Part shown: positions 61,860 to 64,000 of the stretch, piece by piece
Layout: every line of letters begins with the position of its first letter
Numbering within the stretch: the stretch's first letter is position 1
NCBI GenBank assembly: GCA_028293625.1
Contig: JAQGOL010000009.1
Coordinates: forward strand, 124,001-188,000
DNA length: 64,000 bases
Source of the DNA: Chthoniobacteraceae bacterium
Lineage (GTDB): Bacteria > Verrucomicrobiota > Verrucomicrobiia > Chthoniobacterales > Chthoniobacteraceae
Reading direction: 5' to 3'
Position numbers and translations under genes: made by a program
Notes under the pieces: model-generated
Seen by the model: only the letters and a program-made list of their open reading frames with translations
Told to the model about the DNA's origin: nothing
The model's database searches: none

Positions 61860-63005
61860 TCAGGTGATAGCATCCTGTATAACAGGATTCGTTGGAAAGG
61901 AAACGGTGACCTTGCAACCGCCTCGCATCGGCTTTTCGACCTCAAACCTGGCTCCCACCAGTCTGGCTCGATAATTCATGAGATGAAGTCCCATTCCCGA
62001 TGGAACCCTCTCGGCGTTCGGCCGGTTGAAACCGATCCCGTTGTCAGTGACTGAAATTGTGTGGCTTTGCTCCCCGCTTTCACATTGCACCCGAATTCTC
62101 CCAGCCATCCCATGCCGGATTGCGTTTGAAATTGATTCCTGCACGATTCGGTAAACATGGATTTCCGCGTCTTTCTCAAAACAGAACCCGAGTCCATCCT
62201 GCTCAAGCTCGCAGGAAATATTGAACTGTTCGCTTACCGTCTGGGTGAGGTCTTCCAGGGCGATGAGCAATCCATAGCGGCTCAGTTCCACAGGATAAAG
62301 TCCCCGGGCAAGCCCTCTGGCGGTTGCGATGGTTTTTGAGGTGCAATTTGCCAGTGCGAGAGCCGAGTCAGCCAGCGAGTGAGCTTCCGCCGCCAGCTTG
62401 TCGGCGAGCACCTTGCCGAGCATCGAGAGACCGGCTAATTGCTGGCTTAACCCGTCGTGAAGGTCCTGCCCGAGCCGGCACTGTTCGCGTTCGCAAATTT
62501 GCAGGATTTCACGCTCAAGGCATTGCCGCGCGGCACTCTCTTCCCCGAGTGCGATAAGGGCTTCTGTGCGCTCCATCACACGTTGGCTAAGAACGGCGTT
62601 GAGTTTGCGAATCTCGTTCTCAGCCAGTTTGCGCTCAATGCTGTAGCGGATCGCGCGCGCAATTTGTCGCGCTTCGGTTTCGCCTTTGACCAGGTAATCC
62701 TGCACGCCGAGCTGAACCGCCTCCAAGCCGAGCGATTCGTCCTCGGTGCCGGTCAGGACCACAATCGGCAATTCAGGAGAGACACCGCGCACCGCCTGGA
62801 TGGTTTCGAGGCCCGAACTGTCGGGCAACGAGAGATCCAGGAGCACGACATCGAACGTTTTTTCCGCCAGGATCGCCATCGCTTCGCTCAGCGATTTTGC
62901 TCGAGTAGCGCTAAACGTTCGTTTGCATTCGAGGCACTTTTGCAGTGTCTCCGCGTAGTCTGTGTTGTCTTCGACTAACAAAACCTTGATGGCAATGGGG
63001 TGCAT
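61860..63005 (-). CDS. Receiver-histidine kinase fusion (REC-HisKA_3-HATPase)
   Basis: 381 residues, soluble. An N-terminal receiver has the acidic loop VEDN and phospho-Asp57 (LLDLSLPDSSG); a coiled coil at 120-165 leads to the dimerisation helix with RLGQDLHDGLSQQL and phospho-His183, then the ATPase (285-375) with ESISNAIRHG, DNGIGF and GMGLHLMNYRA. Receivers at the N-terminus of a kinase act as phospho-input, so it works downstream of another kinase. No partner is adjacent. It is convergent with the CLC gene, 20 bp apart. Confidence 0.94.
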   Translation of the reverse strand: MHPIAIKVLLVEDNTDYAETLQKCLECKRTFSATRAKSLSEAMAILAEKTFDVVLLDLSLPDSSGLETIQAVRGVSPELPIVVLTGTEDESLGLEAVQLGVQDYLVKGETEARQIARAIRYSIERKLAENEIRKLNAVLSQRVMERTEALIALGEESAARQCLEREILQICEREQCRLGQDLHDGLSQQLAGLSMLGKVLADKLAAEAHSLADSALALANCTSKTIATARGLARGLYPVELSRYGLLIALEDLTQTVSEQFNISCELEQDGLGFCFEKDAEIHVYRIVQESISNAIRHGMAGRIRVQCESGEQSHTISVTDNGIGFNRPNAERVPSGMGLHLMNYRARLVGARFEVEKPMRGGCKVTVSFPTNPVIQDAIT

Positions 63006-63171
63006 TGGTCGCGGGGGGTAAGGTGATCACCGTAGTTTACTCAATATTCCAATCGCTCGCAAGAATCCCGGCCGTCGTCGGGCTCGTCCTGAAAAGCGCA
63101 TCAGGATTTCGGATATCCGGAAAACAAAACTCGTTCGTTGGCCATGGCCGATAACTCAGGCGTTTTTCCTA

Positions 63172-63223
63172 AAAAGCGCGCGTTGGCGGCTGCGTTCATC
63201 CCCCCGGACTTCAGCCGCCAACG
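63172..63223 (-). terminator. Terminator of the squalene-cyclase-like gene
   Basis: Perfect 12-bp arms CGTTGGCGGCTG (63181-63192) and CAGCCGCCAACG (63212-63223). Read leftward, the hairpin is followed after a short CGCG by a U5 tract. It starts 16 bp after the stop of the gene at 63239. Confidence 0.75.
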
Positions 63224-63238
63224 TGATCTCCGCCGGCG

Positions 63239-64000
63239 TTAAAGCCGGTTATAGATAAGCTCCAATGTGAGCACGCAATAGCAGGTGACCAGGACCGGAT
63301 CCTTTTCCATCCAGCGCGCTGTGTCGTTGACCCACGAGCCGTCGCCCTGCTGAAGCTGGATCAGCTTGCCGGCTAATACGGGGGCCCATTCCACCTTCTT
63401 GCCATCGGCCAGTTGCAGCTTGTCCACTCCAGCCGCCACGAGTCCTTTGCTCATGAGATGATAGTAATAATAAAGACCGGCCCGGCCCATGCCTGGATTT
63501 TCCTCAAGGGTGAAATTTTTGGTCAGCCATTCAAGCGCAGCCACGACGCGAGGGTCATCCTTCTTTAAGTCGGCGTAGATGAAGCTCAGGAGCCCCGCGT
63601 AGGTCATTGTGCCGTAGCTGCGCAGCGCCTTTGGGCCTTCGGCGGGATCGGCGTTGCTGAAGCCCGGGTAATAGATAAAGCCACCTTTATCGGCGGGATC
63701 CGCGCTTCCTTTTGGATTGTGGCTGGGAAGATTCTGCGTCCGGGAGATGAAATCGATGGCAGCCTGCCAGTTAAGGTCATGTTTGGCTTCCACTTCGGGC
63801 CGGGAAGCGCGGTAAGCCTGCAGCGCCTCAATGGAAATAAGCGTGTTATCGAGGTCCGGGTGCTGGCGTTTCGGACTAACCCCGGTTGGGCCGTATCCAA
63901 TGCCGCCATCAAGCGATTCACTCGCCATGCCCGTGGCTTGCTGGGCAATGATAAACTCACGCGCCTTGGTAATAAGCGGCTCGTCTTTGGGATCACGCGT
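63239..64000 (-). CDS. Squalene-cyclase/prenyltransferase-like protein, N-terminus outside window
   Basis: 253 residues of C-terminal sequence; the frame is open to the right edge. LDNTLISIEALQAYRA, GTMTYAGLLSFIYADLK and AGLYYYYHLMSKGL are alpha-barrel repeats of the prenyltransferase/squalene-oxidase class, and QQGDGSWVND near the C-terminus is a clear QW motif (Q-x3-G-x-W). The Asp-rich D-x-D-D of true squalene-hopene cyclases is not in this part. PVC-group genomes carry secreted relatives of unknown function with this look, so an enzyme of terpene formation is not assured. A strong hairpin ends the transcript. Confidence 0.75.
   Translation of the reverse strand, partial: TRDPKDEPLITKAREFIIAQQATGMASESLDGGIGYGPTGVSPKRQHPDLDNTLISIEALQAYRASRPEVEAKHDLNWQAAIDFISRTQNLPSHNPKGSADPADKGGFIYYPGFSNADPAEGPKALRSYGTMTYAGLLSFIYADLKKDDPRVVAALEWLTKNFTLEENPGMGRAGLYYYYHLMSKGLVAAGVDKLQLADGKKVEWAPVLAGKLIQLQQGDGSWVNDTARWMEKDPVLVTCYCVLTLELIYNRL

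Noticed and set aside
1-64000. CRISPR arrays, rRNA, tRNA, prophage or a replication origin
   Set aside because: Read for regular repeats, tRNA-like arms and phage genes; none was seen.

Overview
The window looks like part of a chromosome of a soil- or water-dwelling member of the Verrucomicrobiota (PVC superphylum). This is inferred from the gene content, not from any marker gene: a PEP-CTERM sorted surface protein, many secreted Sel1, propeller or repeat proteins, many start codons without a clear Shine-Dalgarno sequence, and moderately high GC. No rRNA, tRNA or CRISPR array was seen. About 47 protein genes are supported, two cut by the window edges, plus three or four decayed genes.

Layout. 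1-4 kb: a truncated secreted propeller-type protein, a large secreted protein of unknown function and a Sel1-repeat protein. 4-8.7 kb: an MMPL exporter, a LolA-like carrier and a divergent flavin-dependent halogenase-type enzyme, a combination known from aryl-polyene pigment loci. 8.8-12 kb: an LptF/LptG permease and a secreted prolyl oligopeptidase. 12.2-19.2 kb: a surface-glycan locus with a membrane NDP-sugar 4,6-dehydratase on one strand and, across a 965-bp gene-free region, an ATP-grasp ligase, PglC/WcaJ-type sugar transferase, FemAB-like acyltransferase and DegT aminotransferase. 20-25 kb: a methionine-synthase-like protein overlapping a 1235-residue PAS/GAF hybrid histidine kinase.

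25-27 kb is a decayed stretch with a 5'-truncated IS1182-type transposase and a remnant of an ACR3 arsenite permease. 27-35 kb holds a LysR/MFS divergent pair and a TetR-adaptor-RND efflux operon, followed by a small ribbon-helix-helix/PIN-like pair that appears broken. 35.7-43.3 kb: rhomboid protease, c-type haem protein, periplasmic rhodanese, an overlapping P450/PAP2 pair, a stand-alone plant-like AP2-domain protein, a PEP-CTERM protein and a HEAT-repeat membrane protein. 43.3-50.5 kb: a DUF3592-type membrane protein, an SDR, a NarL-type two-component pair, a sterol-desaturase-family enzyme, and nicotinamidase PncA next to an NrtR-type Nudix regulator with a perfect palindrome in front of pncA. 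50.6-61.8 kb: a second TetR-adaptor-RND unit whose two promoters carry near-identical palindromes, then an SDR, a cyclic-nucleotide-domain/thioredoxin-reductase fusion, an Old Yellow Enzyme, and a MarR/CLC divergent pair. The right end holds a receiver-kinase fusion and the C-terminal part of a squalene-cyclase-like protein.

The main themes are export and detoxification (MMPL, MFS, two RND pumps, OYE, SDRs), envelope glycan and lipid work, and signal transduction. The most uncommon points are the FemAB protein in the usual acetyltransferase slot of a bacillosamine-like cluster, the free-standing AP2 protein, the methionine-synthase-like/kinase coupling, and two sets of self-consistent operator palindromes.
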